Of a stretch of DNA of 52,812 bases, positions 1 through 7,339 are shown piece after piece. Source of the stretch: Clostridiales bacterium (GTDB lineage Bacteria > Bacillota > Clostridia > Christensenellales > Aristaeellaceae). The notes below the pieces were generated by a model. The model was not told where the DNA came from. It saw only the letters and a list, made by a program, of their open reading frames with translations, and did no database searches. A program made the position numbers and the translations under genes. The stretch is taken from contig SVGN01000016.1 of the NCBI GenBank assembly GCA_015056315.1, positions 1 to 52,812 of the forward strand, read 5' to 3'. The first letter of the stretch is position 1. Each line of letters begins with the position of its first letter.

Positions 1-119
1 CCCTTGCGTAGCAAGGGATTCCTATCACCGTTTGCCGCCCGGGGAGCCGTAGGCTCCTAGGCAAACGGTGCAAAAGTCGTCGAAAAAGTCGCCGTAGGCG
101 AGTTTTTTGACGAGCTGAG
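1..119. repeat. Right end of a terminator-associated repeat element (partial, cut by window start)
   Basis: The segment ends in CTGAG (115-119) joined directly to a terminator hairpin, preceded by TTTTTTGACGAG. That is the same arrangement as the right ends of the two full elements at 14733-14950 and 31144-31363. The interior differs from those copies. It holds a hairpin with arms CACCGTTTGCC and GGCAAACGGTG (about 27-70), and a second one formed by GTCGTCGAAAAAGTCGCC against GGCGAGTTTTTTGACGA. The left half, and any left copy of the hairpin, lie outside the window, so duplication of the hairpin cannot be tested here. Confidence 0.55.
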
Positions 120-156
120 GGGCCTGCTGCCGCCAACCGGCAGAGGCCCCTGCTTT
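118..156 (+). terminator. Rho-independent terminator of an upstream, unseen gene
   Basis: The arms AGGGGCCT-CTGCC and GGCAG-AGGCCCCT (118-151) form a stem with one bulged G, followed by GCTTTTG. It abuts the repeat element on its left and ends transcription before the aldo/keto reductase promoter. Confidence 0.7.
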
Positions 157-171
157 TGTCAAAGGCTGCCC

Positions 172-201
172 TTGCGCCCCTGCCGCCGCCCGTGCTACAA
201 T
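172..201 (+). promoter_or_regulatory. Candidate promoter of the aldo/keto reductase gene
   Basis: TTGCGC (172-177) and TACAAT (196-201) are 18 bp apart. The -10 is preceded by TGC, giving an extended -10 that could compensate for the weak -35. It lies about 50 bp upstream of the chosen start codon. Confidence 0.5.
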
Positions 202-252
202 GCCAACGATGCCCCATCATATTTTTTTCGGGGCACACAGGAGGGTCTTATC

Positions 253-1428
253 ATGGATTACCGCAACGATAAATACGGCAACCCGCTGTCTGTGCTGGGC
301 TACGGCTGCATGCGCTTCCCCCGCAAGGGCAACCGCATCGATATGGAGGCTTCCGAAAAGCTGGTGCGCAAGGCCGTGGAGGCGGGCATCAACTACTACG
401 ATACCGCCTACATCTACGCAGGCAACGAGGCAGCCTTTGGCGAGATCCTGGAAAAAACCGGCCTGAGGGATCGGGTCAACATCGCCACCAAGCTGCCCCA
501 TTACCTGATCCGCAGCCGGGAGGGCATGGAGAAGCTGTTTCAGGAGGAGCTGCGCCGCCTGCGTACCGATCATGTGGATTACTACCTGATGCACATGCTC
601 AACGATGTGGAGAAATGGCAGCAGCTCAAAGAGATGGGCGTAGAGGAATGGATCGAAGAAAAGAAACGCTCCGGGCAGATCCGCCAGATCGGGTTCTCCT
701 ACCACGGCGGCACGGAGATGTTTCTGAAGATACTGGATGCATACCCGTGGGATTTTTGTCAGGTGCAGTACAACTATCTGGATGAGCACTCCCAGGCAGG
801 CCGCCGGGGCGTGGAATATGCCCATGAAAAGGGCATCCCGGTCATCATCATGGAGCCGCTGCGGGGCGGCAGGCTGGTGAATATGCTGCCCCAGAAGGTG
901 AAGGAGCTCTTCGCTGCCTACCCGGTCAAGCGCAGCCCTGCGGAGTGGGGCCTGCGCTGGCTGTGGGATCAGCGTGCCATCACCGTGGTGCTCTCCGGCA
1001 TGAGCGATGAAGCCATGCTGGACGAGAATCTGCGCATCGCGAACGAAGCGCAGGCGGGCGAGCTGGAGGCGCATCGCGCCCTCTATGCGGATGCGGTGCG
1101 CCTCATCAACGAGAGCGTGCGGGTGGGCTGCACCGGCTGCGGCTACTGCCAGCCCTGCCCCAAGGGCGTGGATATCCCCGGTGTGTTCGCCGCCTTCAAC
1201 CGCTGGCACGGGGAGGATAAGCACGGCGCATTCTCCGATTACCTCAAATGCACCACCCTGCGCAAGAACGCCACCGGCGCAGGCAACTGCATCGGCTGCG
1301 GCAAATGCGAGGCCCACTGCCCCCAGCAGATCCCCATCCGGCAGGAGCTGGCGGAGGCGGGCAAGGCGCTGGAAACGCCGCTGTACAAGCTCATCCGCTG
1401 GGGCGCAAAGCATTTTGTCCGTTTCTGA
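253..1428 (+). CDS. Aldo/keto reductase with C-terminal 4Fe-4S ferredoxin domain
   Basis: A 391-residue predicted oxidoreductase. The N-terminal TIM barrel shows the AKR residues: Asp and Tyr in YDTAYIYAGNE, Lys in IATKLP and His in YLMHML. The C-terminal third carries two cysteine clusters, CTGCGYCQPCP and CIGCGKCEAHCP, enough for one or two 4Fe-4S clusters, so electrons may pass to or from ferredoxin as well as NAD(P)H. This fusion is common in anaerobic Firmicutes and its substrates are mostly unknown. ATG 253 is chosen because AGGAGGG lies 8 bp upstream; the frame is open further upstream but has no ribosome site there. The NADAR gene follows after 20 bp, so the two are probably co-transcribed. 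Confidence 0.9.
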   Translation: MDYRNDKYGNPLSVLGYGCMRFPRKGNRIDMEASEKLVRKAVEAGINYYDTAYIYAGNEAAFGEILEKTGLRDRVNIATKLPHYLIRSREGMEKLFQEELRRLRTDHVDYYLMHMLNDVEKWQQLKEMGVEEWIEEKKRSGQIRQIGFSYHGGTEMFLKILDAYPWDFCQVQYNYLDEHSQAGRRGVEYAHEKGIPVIIMEPLRGGRLVNMLPQKVKELFAAYPVKRSPAEWGLRWLWDQRAITVVLSGMSDEAMLDENLRIANEAQAGELEAHRALYADAVRLINESVRVGCTGCGYCQPCPKGVDIPGVFAAFNRWHGEDKHGAFSDYLKCTTLRKNATGAGNCIGCGKCEAHCPQQIPIRQELAEAGKALETPLYKLIRWGAKHFVRF

Positions 1429-1448
1429 TACAGGAGGAGATGACAGCG

Positions 1449-2306
1449 ATGAACGATCAGAAGATGTGGCCCCCACCGTGGCTCATGTTCCCGCAGCTGG
1501 AATGCGGCTCCATGGGCTGGCGGATGGGTGCGGGCGAAGCCTTTCTGGAGGATCGTATGCCCTGGTGGAGCGCCCTTGCCCCCGAGGAGCGGGAGGCGTA
1601 CCACCGGCTGTTTCCGGCTCCGCTGCCCTGGCAGAGAAGGAGCGAGGACCGGGAGCTGATGCTCCGGCAAGGCAAACTGGTGCTGCCGCTGTGGCAGCCG
1701 GATGGCCGGCCCCGCTATGACCGCCGCTGGGCGATCAATGCCGAGGCGGCAGGCGAGCTGCCTGCGGTGCTGCCCTTTTGGGGCCATACCCCGGCCAAGG
1801 ATGGCAGCACCACCAAAGCCTGCTTCAGCCAGTGGTGGAAGAGCGGCTTCGTCTTTGGCGGGGTCGAGTACAGCTGCATGGAGCAATGCATGATGGCTGG
1901 CAAGGCACTGCTGTTTGAGGATATGGATTCGTACAAGGTCATCATGGCGGAGGCGGATCCCAAGAGCATCAAGAAGCTGGGGCGCAGGGTAACGCCCTTC
2001 GACTGTGCCGTGTGGGATCGGGTGAAGCATTCCCTTATCCTAAACGGCAACTACAGCAAGTTTACCCAGAACGATGCCCTGCGGCAGTTCCTGCTCTCCA
2101 CCGGCGACAGCCTCCTGGTGGAGGCAAGCCCCTACGATACCATATGGGGCATCGGCCTGGGCTCCGACCACCCGGATGTGCAACACCCGGGCAAGTGGCG
2201 GGGCGGGAATCTGCTGGGCTTTGCCCTCATGGAGGTACGAGACGAGATCCGCCGGGTGTATGCCCATGCGGATGCCTGCCGTGAGATCCTGGAAAACTGG
2301 CGGTAA
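1449..2306 (+). CDS. NADAR family protein with N-terminal extension
   Basis: A 285-residue protein. The C-terminal 160 residues match the NADAR/YbiA family: GGVEYSCMEQCMMAGKAL near the domain start, then KSIKKLGRRV, and WGIGL and NLLGFALMEVR towards the end. Family members hydrolyse N-glycosidic bonds, including those of riboflavin-pathway intermediates and of ADP-ribosylated guanine in nucleic acids. Which applies here is unknown. The first 110 or so residues (WPPPWLMFPQ, GWRMGAGEAF, LAPEEREAYHRLFP) are an extra aromatic-rich region not found in plain YbiA. ATG 1449 is chosen 11 bp after AGGAGG; ATG 1440 is too close to it. The gene lies 20 bp after the aldo/keto reductase and ends at a strong terminator. 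Confidence 0.8.
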   Translation: MNDQKMWPPPWLMFPQLECGSMGWRMGAGEAFLEDRMPWWSALAPEEREAYHRLFPAPLPWQRRSEDRELMLRQGKLVLPLWQPDGRPRYDRRWAINAEAAGELPAVLPFWGHTPAKDGSTTKACFSQWWKSGFVFGGVEYSCMEQCMMAGKALLFEDMDSYKVIMAEADPKSIKKLGRRVTPFDCAVWDRVKHSLILNGNYSKFTQNDALRQFLLSTGDSLLVEASPYDTIWGIGLGSDHPDVQHPGKWRGGNLLGFALMEVRDEIRRVYAHADACREILENWR

Positions 2307-2311
2307 AGAAG

Positions 2312-2377
2312 AAAACACACCCCTCCGGGTGCGGCTTCCTGCGGGGAGCCTCACCCGGAGGGGTGTGTTTGTTTTTG
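2312..2377. terminator. Bidirectional terminator between NADAR and beta-galactosidase genes
   Basis: A perfect 19-bp stem is formed by 2313-2331 and 2352-2370, with a T-rich tract after it on the plus strand and an A-tract before it that serves the minus strand. It sits between two convergent genes. Confidence 0.9.
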
Positions 2378-2396
2378 CAGGTGGCTGCCCGCTGTC

Positions 2397-4412
2397 TTAC
2401 AGGGCAGCGAACACCGTTACGCTAAAGGCATCCAGCATGACCGGCCCGTTGGTCTCCCGGCCATCCATCAGGGAGCGGTAGCCCTTGGGCAGGGCGACCT
2501 GCGCCGCCTCCCGGTTTGTGTTGAGCAGGAACAGATACTGCTGCCCGTCCTCATCGTAGCGGGCGGTGGCGGTAACGCCTTCGGGCAGATGCTCCACCAG
2601 CGGCGGTATGCCGCCCTCCCTGAGCAGCCCGCCCAGCACATGGGTCAGACAATCGGTATCCACCCGGGCCTGCAGGGTGTAGCATACGCCATCGCCCACC
2701 CGGTTGCGGGTCAGTACGGGCATGCCCTTGTAGAACTGCCGCTCATACACCGCCAGCGCTTCTGCACCGCGGAGGCTGCACAGCTGTGCCACCTGATGGA
2801 TGGGCCATTCCCGTCCCTGCCAGCAGAAGTGGTTCTCATGCCCCTTGTCCCAGGCATCCAGCTCGTCGGTGCGCACACCGGTGAGGGCTTCCAGCGGCGG
2901 CTGGGTGATGAACCGGAGATCTTCCTCATCCACATAGCCGCTCATGTAGCTCAGGTACACCAGCCCGCCCGCCTCGGCAAAGGCGGTCAGCTTCTCGGCA
3001 AAGCCCTCCCGGAGCAGAAAGACCATGGGCGCGATCACTGCACGGTAGGGGGTCAGGTCGCTCTTCTGGTCGATCAGATCCACGCCGTAACCGGCCCGGC
3101 ACAGGGCCGCATGGTGGCTCTGCACCGTTTCTTCGTATTTCTGATGGAAACGGTGGGCCGTCCAGGCATAGTCCAGTGCCCAGCGGGCGTGCCAGTCGTA
3201 CACCAGCGCCACCCGGTTCCGGGTGCGGCTGCCGCAGACGGGGGCGATGCGGCACAGCGCATCCGATACCTCGCATACCTCCCGGAAGGCCCGGTTGTCG
3301 GTGCTGCCATCCGGCGGCAGCACCGAACCGTGGAACTGCTCACTGCCGCCCCGGCCTGCCCGGAACTGGAAGTACTGCACCGAATCGGAACCGTGGGCGA
3401 TGGCCTGCAGGCTCTGGTAGAGCACCGTGCCCGGCGGGGGCAGGGTGTTCACATCATCCCAGTTGACGGCACCGGGGCAGCTTTCCATCATCAGGAAGGG
3501 CTTCTGCCCGCCGGTGCCCCGCATCAGGTCGTGGCGGAAGCCCGTCCATTCACTGATGTCCCTGTCCCGCTCGTCGTTCTTCCAGCGGGGGTAGTTATCC
3601 CAGCTGACCACATCCATCCGGCGGCCCAGCTCGAAATAGTCGATGCCGGGGAAGGTGTGCATCAGGTTGGCCGTTACCGGAATGTTGGGAGTGTACTTGC
3701 GCAGCGGCTCGCATTCCAGCTGGAAGAAATCCGCCAGATGGTCGGAGCAGAATCGCCGCCAGGCCAGGTTGTGGTTGGGGCTTTCCCACTCGCCCAGAAA
3801 GCTGGGGGTGGTGGGGCTCTCCACCTGGGCAAAGCTGCTGAACCGGTGCGACCAGAAGGTGTTCCACCAGCTGTCGTTCAACTCGTCAATGGTGCCGTAG
3901 CGCTCCTTGAGCCATGCCTGAAAGGCCTTCTGGCATCGGGGGCAGTGGCACTCGTAATTGTACTCGTTGCTCACATGCCACATATACAGCGCCGGGTGGT
4001 TGGCATACCGCTGGGCCAGCCGGGTGTTGATCTCCGTCACCTTGCGGCGGAAGTCGGGGGAGGAGTAGCAGGCGTTGTGCCGCGCACCGTATACGTAGGG
4101 CTTGCGCTCGTTATCCATCCGCAGCACGGAGGGGTACTTCTCTGCCATCCACGGCGGGCGGGAGCCGCTGGGCGTGGCCAGGATGGCCTTCATGCCGTTG
4201 GCGGCCAGCAGATCCATCACCTCGTCCAGCCAGGTAAAGTCGTATACGCCGTCCTCCGGCTCCAGAAAGGCCCAGCTGAAGATGCCCACGCTCAGCTCGT
4301 TGATGCCCGCTTCCTTGGCGCGGCGCATATCCTCCTGCCAAACAGCGGCCTTGTGCTTCATCCATTGCTCCGGGTTGTAGTCCGCACCGTGGAGAAAATG
4401 TTTGTCTGCCAT
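2397..4412 (-). CDS. Beta-galactosidase, glycoside hydrolase family 42
   Basis: A 671-residue GH42 enzyme that would hydrolyse terminal beta-galactosides. The barrel runs over about residues 1-380. The general acid/base is Glu150 in WHVSNEYNYE and the nucleophile is Glu310 in FLMMESCPG. Cys115, Cys155, Cys157 and Cys160 match the family zinc site. The middle and C-terminal regions correspond to the trimerisation and small beta domains. There is no signal peptide, so it is cytoplasmic and needs an importer, which is not in this window. The start is at 4412, preceded by AGAGGG; the frame stays open upstream but that extension is non-family sequence lying over the DnaA-box-like cluster. It is a single-gene unit on the minus strand. 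Confidence 0.93.
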   Translation of the reverse strand: MADKHFLHGADYNPEQWMKHKAAVWQEDMRRAKEAGINELSVGIFSWAFLEPEDGVYDFTWLDEVMDLLAANGMKAILATPSGSRPPWMAEKYPSVLRMDNERKPYVYGARHNACYSSPDFRRKVTEINTRLAQRYANHPALYMWHVSNEYNYECHCPRCQKAFQAWLKERYGTIDELNDSWWNTFWSHRFSSFAQVESPTTPSFLGEWESPNHNLAWRRFCSDHLADFFQLECEPLRKYTPNIPVTANLMHTFPGIDYFELGRRMDVVSWDNYPRWKNDERDRDISEWTGFRHDLMRGTGGQKPFLMMESCPGAVNWDDVNTLPPPGTVLYQSLQAIAHGSDSVQYFQFRAGRGGSEQFHGSVLPPDGSTDNRAFREVCEVSDALCRIAPVCGSRTRNRVALVYDWHARWALDYAWTAHRFHQKYEETVQSHHAALCRAGYGVDLIDQKSDLTPYRAVIAPMVFLLREGFAEKLTAFAEAGGLVYLSYMSGYVDEEDLRFITQPPLEALTGVRTDELDAWDKGHENHFCWQGREWPIHQVAQLCSLRGAEALAVYERQFYKGMPVLTRNRVGDGVCYTLQARVDTDCLTHVLGGLLREGGIPPLVEHLPEGVTATARYDEDGQQYLFLLNTNREAAQVALPKGYRSLMDGRETNGPVMLDAFSVTVFAAL

Positions 4413-4502
4413 GTGTTTTTTCCCTCTCTTCGGGTTTGTGTGCTGCTGTTTATGTTCCACAAAGCCCGGTTTTTCTCCTGCTTTGCCCCCCGAGGAAAAC
4501 CC

Positions 4503-4769
4503 TGTGGAGAAACGGTGGATAAGCCCGCATCGTTCGTGGAAAAGGCTGCCCGGCAGCGTGGAGAAATCCCGCTTTTCGACATGTGGAGAACGTGGAAAAC
4601 CAGCAGCATCCACAGGCGGTTTTCCACAGAAAGCCGGGCAAAACAGCCCGGAGCAACGCTTTTTCCGTGGAAAACCATGTGGAAATTGTGGATAAATATC
4701 GTGGAAAACCCATGAGCAAAGCAGGTTTTCCACATAAAGAGCTGTGGAGAATGCATAGGCTGTGGTAAA
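4503..4769. other. Cluster of DnaA-box-like 9-mers upstream of cwlD
   Basis: About 14 copies of a 9-mer close to the DnaA box (TTATCCACA / TGTGGATAA) lie in 267 bp, mostly in one orientation. Positions 4503, 4582 and 4743 read TGTGGAGAA; 4514 GGTGGATAA; 4535, 4591, 4666 and 4700 CGTGGAAAA; 4557 CGTGGAGAA; 4678 TGTGGAAAT; 4687 TGTGGATAA (perfect); 4761 TGTGGTAAA. Positions 4620 and 4726 carry TTTTCCACA in the opposite sense. The region lies between the divergently transcribed beta-galactosidase and cwlD genes. The repetition is seen directly; DnaA binding is inferred. Confidence 0.6.
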
Positions 4770-4785
4770 AAACAGGAGGCATGCT

Positions 4786-5532
4786 ATGTGGGATTGGAAG
4801 CATCCGCTCTTGCGCAGCCGGATGGCGAGGCTCAGGGGTTGTATACTGCTGGCGCTGGGGGTCACCTGCCTGTGGCTGCTGGCGGGCGGGCAGCGCACAC
4901 AGCCTGCATGGGAGACCGCCAATCAGGCGGGCTCCCTCACCGGGCTGATCGTGGCGCTGGATCCGGGCCACGGGGGCTATGATGGCGGCGCACGGGCGCA
5001 CGACAGCGGCATCTGGGAAAAAGAGACCACCCTGCAGATCGCCCTGGCGGTGGAAAAGGAGCTGGTGGCACGGGGCGCGCAGGTGGTGCTCACCCGCCGG
5101 GAGGATATTTGCCTGGCGGAGGGGGATGGGGCCTCCAAGGCCCGCAAACGGCAGGATCTGCAAGCCCGCATCGATCTGGCAAAGGCTGCCGGTGCCCATG
5201 TGCTGCTCAGCATCCACCTCAACGAGTACCGGGATCGGTCCCAGAGCGGCCCCCAGGTGTTCTACCAGCGGGGCGGCGATGCGGGCAGGCTGCTGGCTGG
5301 GGTGCTGCAGGCAGCGCTCATCCGGGGGCTGGAGCCTTCCAGAGAGCGCAGCGCCATGGCCGGGGATTACTATGTGCTGCGCAGCGCCATCCCCTCGGCG
5401 CTGGTGGAATGCGGCTTTTTGAGCAATGCGGCGGAGGAAAAGCTGCTGCTGGAGCCTGCCTACCAGCAGAAGATCGCCTGTGCGCTGGCAGACGGGCTGG
5501 CGGAATACCGCCTGCTGACCGGGCAGCCGTAG
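4786..5532 (+). CDS. cwlD: N-acetylmuramoyl-L-alanine amidase, CwlD type
   Basis: A 248-residue Amidase_3 enzyme. Residues about 20-40 form a signal-anchor segment, followed by the catalytic domain with zinc motif DPGHGGYDGG, the Glu in WEKETTLQIA, the His in LLSIHLNEY and the conserved end LVECGFLSN. In spore formers CwlD works with PdaA to make the muramic-delta-lactam of spore cortex peptidoglycan; assignment to CwlD rather than a vegetative amidase rests on size and the anchored N-terminus. ATG 4786 is chosen with AGGAGG at 4773-4778; an ATG at 4781 is out of frame. The DnaA-box-like clusters lie on both sides of the gene. Confidence 0.85.
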   Translation: MWDWKHPLLRSRMARLRGCILLALGVTCLWLLAGGQRTQPAWETANQAGSLTGLIVALDPGHGGYDGGARAHDSGIWEKETTLQIALAVEKELVARGAQVVLTRREDICLAEGDGASKARKRQDLQARIDLAKAAGAHVLLSIHLNEYRDRSQSGPQVFYQRGGDAGRLLAGVLQAALIRGLEPSRERSAMAGDYYVLRSAIPSALVECGFLSNAAEEKLLLEPAYQQKIACALADGLAEYRLLTGQP

Positions 5533-5569
5533 GGGCAAAAGCAGGCTGCAAAAGGGCTTCCAAAATGCC

Positions 5570-5755
5570 TGTGGAAAACTTTTTGAGAAATGTGGAAAAC
5601 ATGTGTATAACAATGTAGGGTTTTGTTTTGTCCACTTTGGCTCAAAATCGGACTTTTTTCACGAAACCCAATCAAATCAATGGTTTTAGAACATACATAT
5701 GCAGAAAATGAAGCGGTGCAAGGGTTTGAAAGTTTTCCACGGCTTCTGTGGAAAA
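5570..5755. other. AT-rich intergenic stretch with second group of DnaA-box-like sites
   Basis: The gap between cwlD and mrnC is clearly richer in A+T than its surroundings. It carries TGTGGAAAA at 5570, 5591 and 5747, TGTGTATAA at 5602 (the reverse of TTATACACA, a full match to the relaxed TTWTNCACA box) and TTTTCCACG at 5733. Homopolymeric T and A runs occupy 5620-5700. No coding sequence is apparent. It may pair functionally with the cluster at 4503-4769, which is an inference. Confidence 0.5.
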
Positions 5756-5799
5756 CGTTACGGAAATGTTTCAATTTCGGTTCGAAAAAGATAAAAATG

Positions 5800-5958
5800 G
5801 CGACAGGCCTCGCTGGGCAAAGGGCTCCGGAAATACGTGCCCCTGTGCGTTGCCTGTGCACCGGGCAGCGCTGTCTGCAGGTGGTCACCCACAGCGCTCC
5901 GCCGGAGCAGCCCGGGCAGCCGCCTGTCCTTGAAGCACCCCCTCCGGGTGCATTTTTT
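5800..5958 (+). ncRNA. Candidate structured small RNA (possibly 6S-like)
   Basis: A non-coding stretch folds by eye into one long interrupted hairpin ending at a terminator. The closing stem is GACAGGC (5802-5808) with GCCTGTC (5922-5928), then GCTG (5812-5815) with CAGC (5917-5920), then GCTCCGG (5824-5830) with CCGGAGC (5902-5908). An inner hairpin is AGCGCTGT (5867-5874) with ACAGCGCT (5891-5898). A weak promoter, TTTCAA (5769) and TAAAAA (5792), would start transcription near 5800. A long rod with an internal bubble recalls 6S RNA, but no conserved sequence was recognised. It does not match SRP RNA, tmRNA or RNase P. It could also be the mrnC operon leader. Confidence 0.4.
5935..5958 (+). 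terminator. Terminator of the candidate small RNA
   Basis: GCACCC-CCTCC-GGGTGC is followed by ATTTTTTCTTTT. It lies 25 bp upstream of the mrnC promoter, so the upstream transcript is separated from the mrnC operon. Confidence 0.75.
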
Positions 5959-5983
5959 CTTTTGCAAAAAGTTGTTTTCACGC

Positions 5984-6012
5984 TTGAATCAAACCCGCTG
6001 CCATGCTATCAT
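5984..6012 (+). promoter_or_regulatory. Promoter of the mrnC-thyX-rlmB operon
   Basis: TTGAAT (5984-5989) and TATCAT (6007-6012) have an ideal 17-bp spacer, about 50 bp before the mrnC start. Confidence 0.7.
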
Positions 6013-6062
6013 CATACTGGGTCTTTGTACGGCTACTATCTGTTTTGGAAGGCGGGCACAGG

Positions 6063-6473
6063 ATGAACGATCGCATCTCCGAAGCCATCCTTACCACCAC
6101 TGAGGCAAGGATGAAAAACCCACTGGCGCTGGCTTATGTGGGCGATACCATCTGGGATCTGCTCGTGCGCCGCAGGCTGCTCACCACCAACGCTCAGGCG
6201 GGCACGCTGCACAAGCGGGCGGTGGCCATGGTCAACGCCGGTGCCCAGGCAGAGGCCTTTACCCGCATCGAACCGCATCTTACCGAGGCAGAGAGCGATA
6301 TCGCCCGTCGGGGCGGCAACGCCCATGCCCATCATGCCGCCCCCAAGAACCAGGATCCGGTTGCCTATTCCAAAGCCACCGGGCTGGAGGCCCTGTTCGG
6401 GTATCTGTACCTTTCCGGGCAGGAGGAGCGCATCGCCCAGCTGTTTGCGCTGGCCATGCCGGGCAGCCACTGA
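6063..6473 (+). CDS. mrnC: Mini-ribonuclease 3 (Mini-III)
   Basis: A 136-residue RNase III-like nuclease lacking a dsRNA-binding domain. In Bacillus it matures 23S rRNA ends. The signature NPLALAYVGDTIWDLLVRR includes catalytic Asp28, and the C-terminal ATGLEALFGYLYL holds the second acidic residue. Length is normal for the family. The start at 6063 follows an AAGGCGGG sequence; the frame continues 60 bp upstream without a site. It is first gene in the run mrnC-thyX-rlmB-NYN-sigH. In many Firmicutes cysS precedes mrnC; here the gene upstream is cwlD. Confidence 0.92.
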   Translation: MNDRISEAILTTTEARMKNPLALAYVGDTIWDLLVRRRLLTTNAQAGTLHKRAVAMVNAGAQAEAFTRIEPHLTEAESDIARRGGNAHAHHAAPKNQDPVAYSKATGLEALFGYLYLSGQEERIAQLFALAMPGSH

Positions 6474-6502
6474 AGAACTTTTACAGAGAGGAAGAAACAG
6501 CC

Positions 6503-7249
6503 ATGCCGGAACGTTCTCTTCGGGTGCAGCTGGTGCGCCATACCGATAACCCGCAGGAGCTGGTAGCCCTGGGCGCTCGCCTGTGCTATGCAGGCGGCAC
6601 GCTGGATTCGCTTGTGGAGAAGATCTCCGGGCAGGATCAGCAGGCCTTTGTACAAAAGGTGATGGGCATGGGGCACGACAGCGTGCTGGAGCATGCCTCC
6701 TTCACATTTTTGGTGGAGGGCGTCAGCCGGGTGCTGCTGGCACAGCTCACCCGCCACCGTATCGCCTCCTTCAGCGTGCAGAGCCAGCGCTATGTAAGCT
6801 ACCAGAGCGGCTTTGGCTACATCGTGCCCCCGGCCATCCGTGCCCTGGGCGAGGATGCCGTTCGGGAATATAACGACCAGATGGCCCAGATGCAGCAGTG
6901 GTACGAGGGCTGGCAGCAGAAGCTGGGCAACGCGGGCGAAAAGAGCAATGAGGATGCCCGCTTCGTTCTGCCCGGTGCCTGCGAGACCCGTGTGCTCTTT
7001 ACCATGAACGCCCGGGAGCTGCGGCATTTCTTTGCCCTGCGTATGTGCAACCGCGCCCAGTGGGAGATCCGGGCCATGGCGCAGCAGATGTTTGAAAAGG
7101 TGTACCCGGTAGCCCCTGCCCTCTTTGCCGACGCGGGCCCCGGCTGCATCAGCGGCCCCTGCCCCGAGGGCGGGCGCAGCTGTGGCAAGCTGCCTCAGGT
7201 ACGGGCAGAGCGGCAGGCCTTCCTGGCCGCCCATCAGGCAAACGACTGA
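6503..7249 (+). CDS. thyX: FAD-dependent thymidylate synthase ThyX
   Basis: A 248-residue flavin-dependent thymidylate synthase that makes dTMP from dUMP, with methylenetetrahydrofolate as carbon donor and NADPH as reductant. The ThyX motif reads RHRIASFSVQSQRYV (from Arg84), a conservative variant of RHRxxSxNxxSxRY in which the central Asn is Ser. The substrate-binding end MNARELRHFFALRMCNRAQWEIR is also present. ATG 6503 follows a purine-rich AGAGAGGAAG site, 29 bp after mrnC, so the two are co-transcribed. The C-terminal tail after about residue 215 is Cys/Gly/Pro-rich and may be flexible. Confidence 0.93.
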   Translation: MPERSLRVQLVRHTDNPQELVALGARLCYAGGTLDSLVEKISGQDQQAFVQKVMGMGHDSVLEHASFTFLVEGVSRVLLAQLTRHRIASFSVQSQRYVSYQSGFGYIVPPAIRALGEDAVREYNDQMAQMQQWYEGWQQKLGNAGEKSNEDARFVLPGACETRVLFTMNARELRHFFALRMCNRAQWEIRAMAQQMFEKVYPVAPALFADAGPGCISGPCPEGGRSCGKLPQVRAERQAFLAAHQAND

Positions 7250-7339
7250 CCGATCCCCATGCCCCGGGCGCAGCGCCCGCGGAGCAGTTCCCCCCCATAG
7301 CAACAGACGTACAGCACCAAAAGAACAGGAGACAGAAAC

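Noticed and set aside
2589..4715. Long plus-strand frame opposite the beta-galactosidase gene
   Set aside because: Same reasoning: the GH42 gene is unmistakable and the opposite frame is an artefact.
4503..5755. Calling this region oriC outright
   Set aside because: dnaA and dnaN are not adjacent, gene orientation does not switch cleanly here, and the 9-mers mostly differ from the consensus by one base. It is kept only as a candidate DnaA-binding region.
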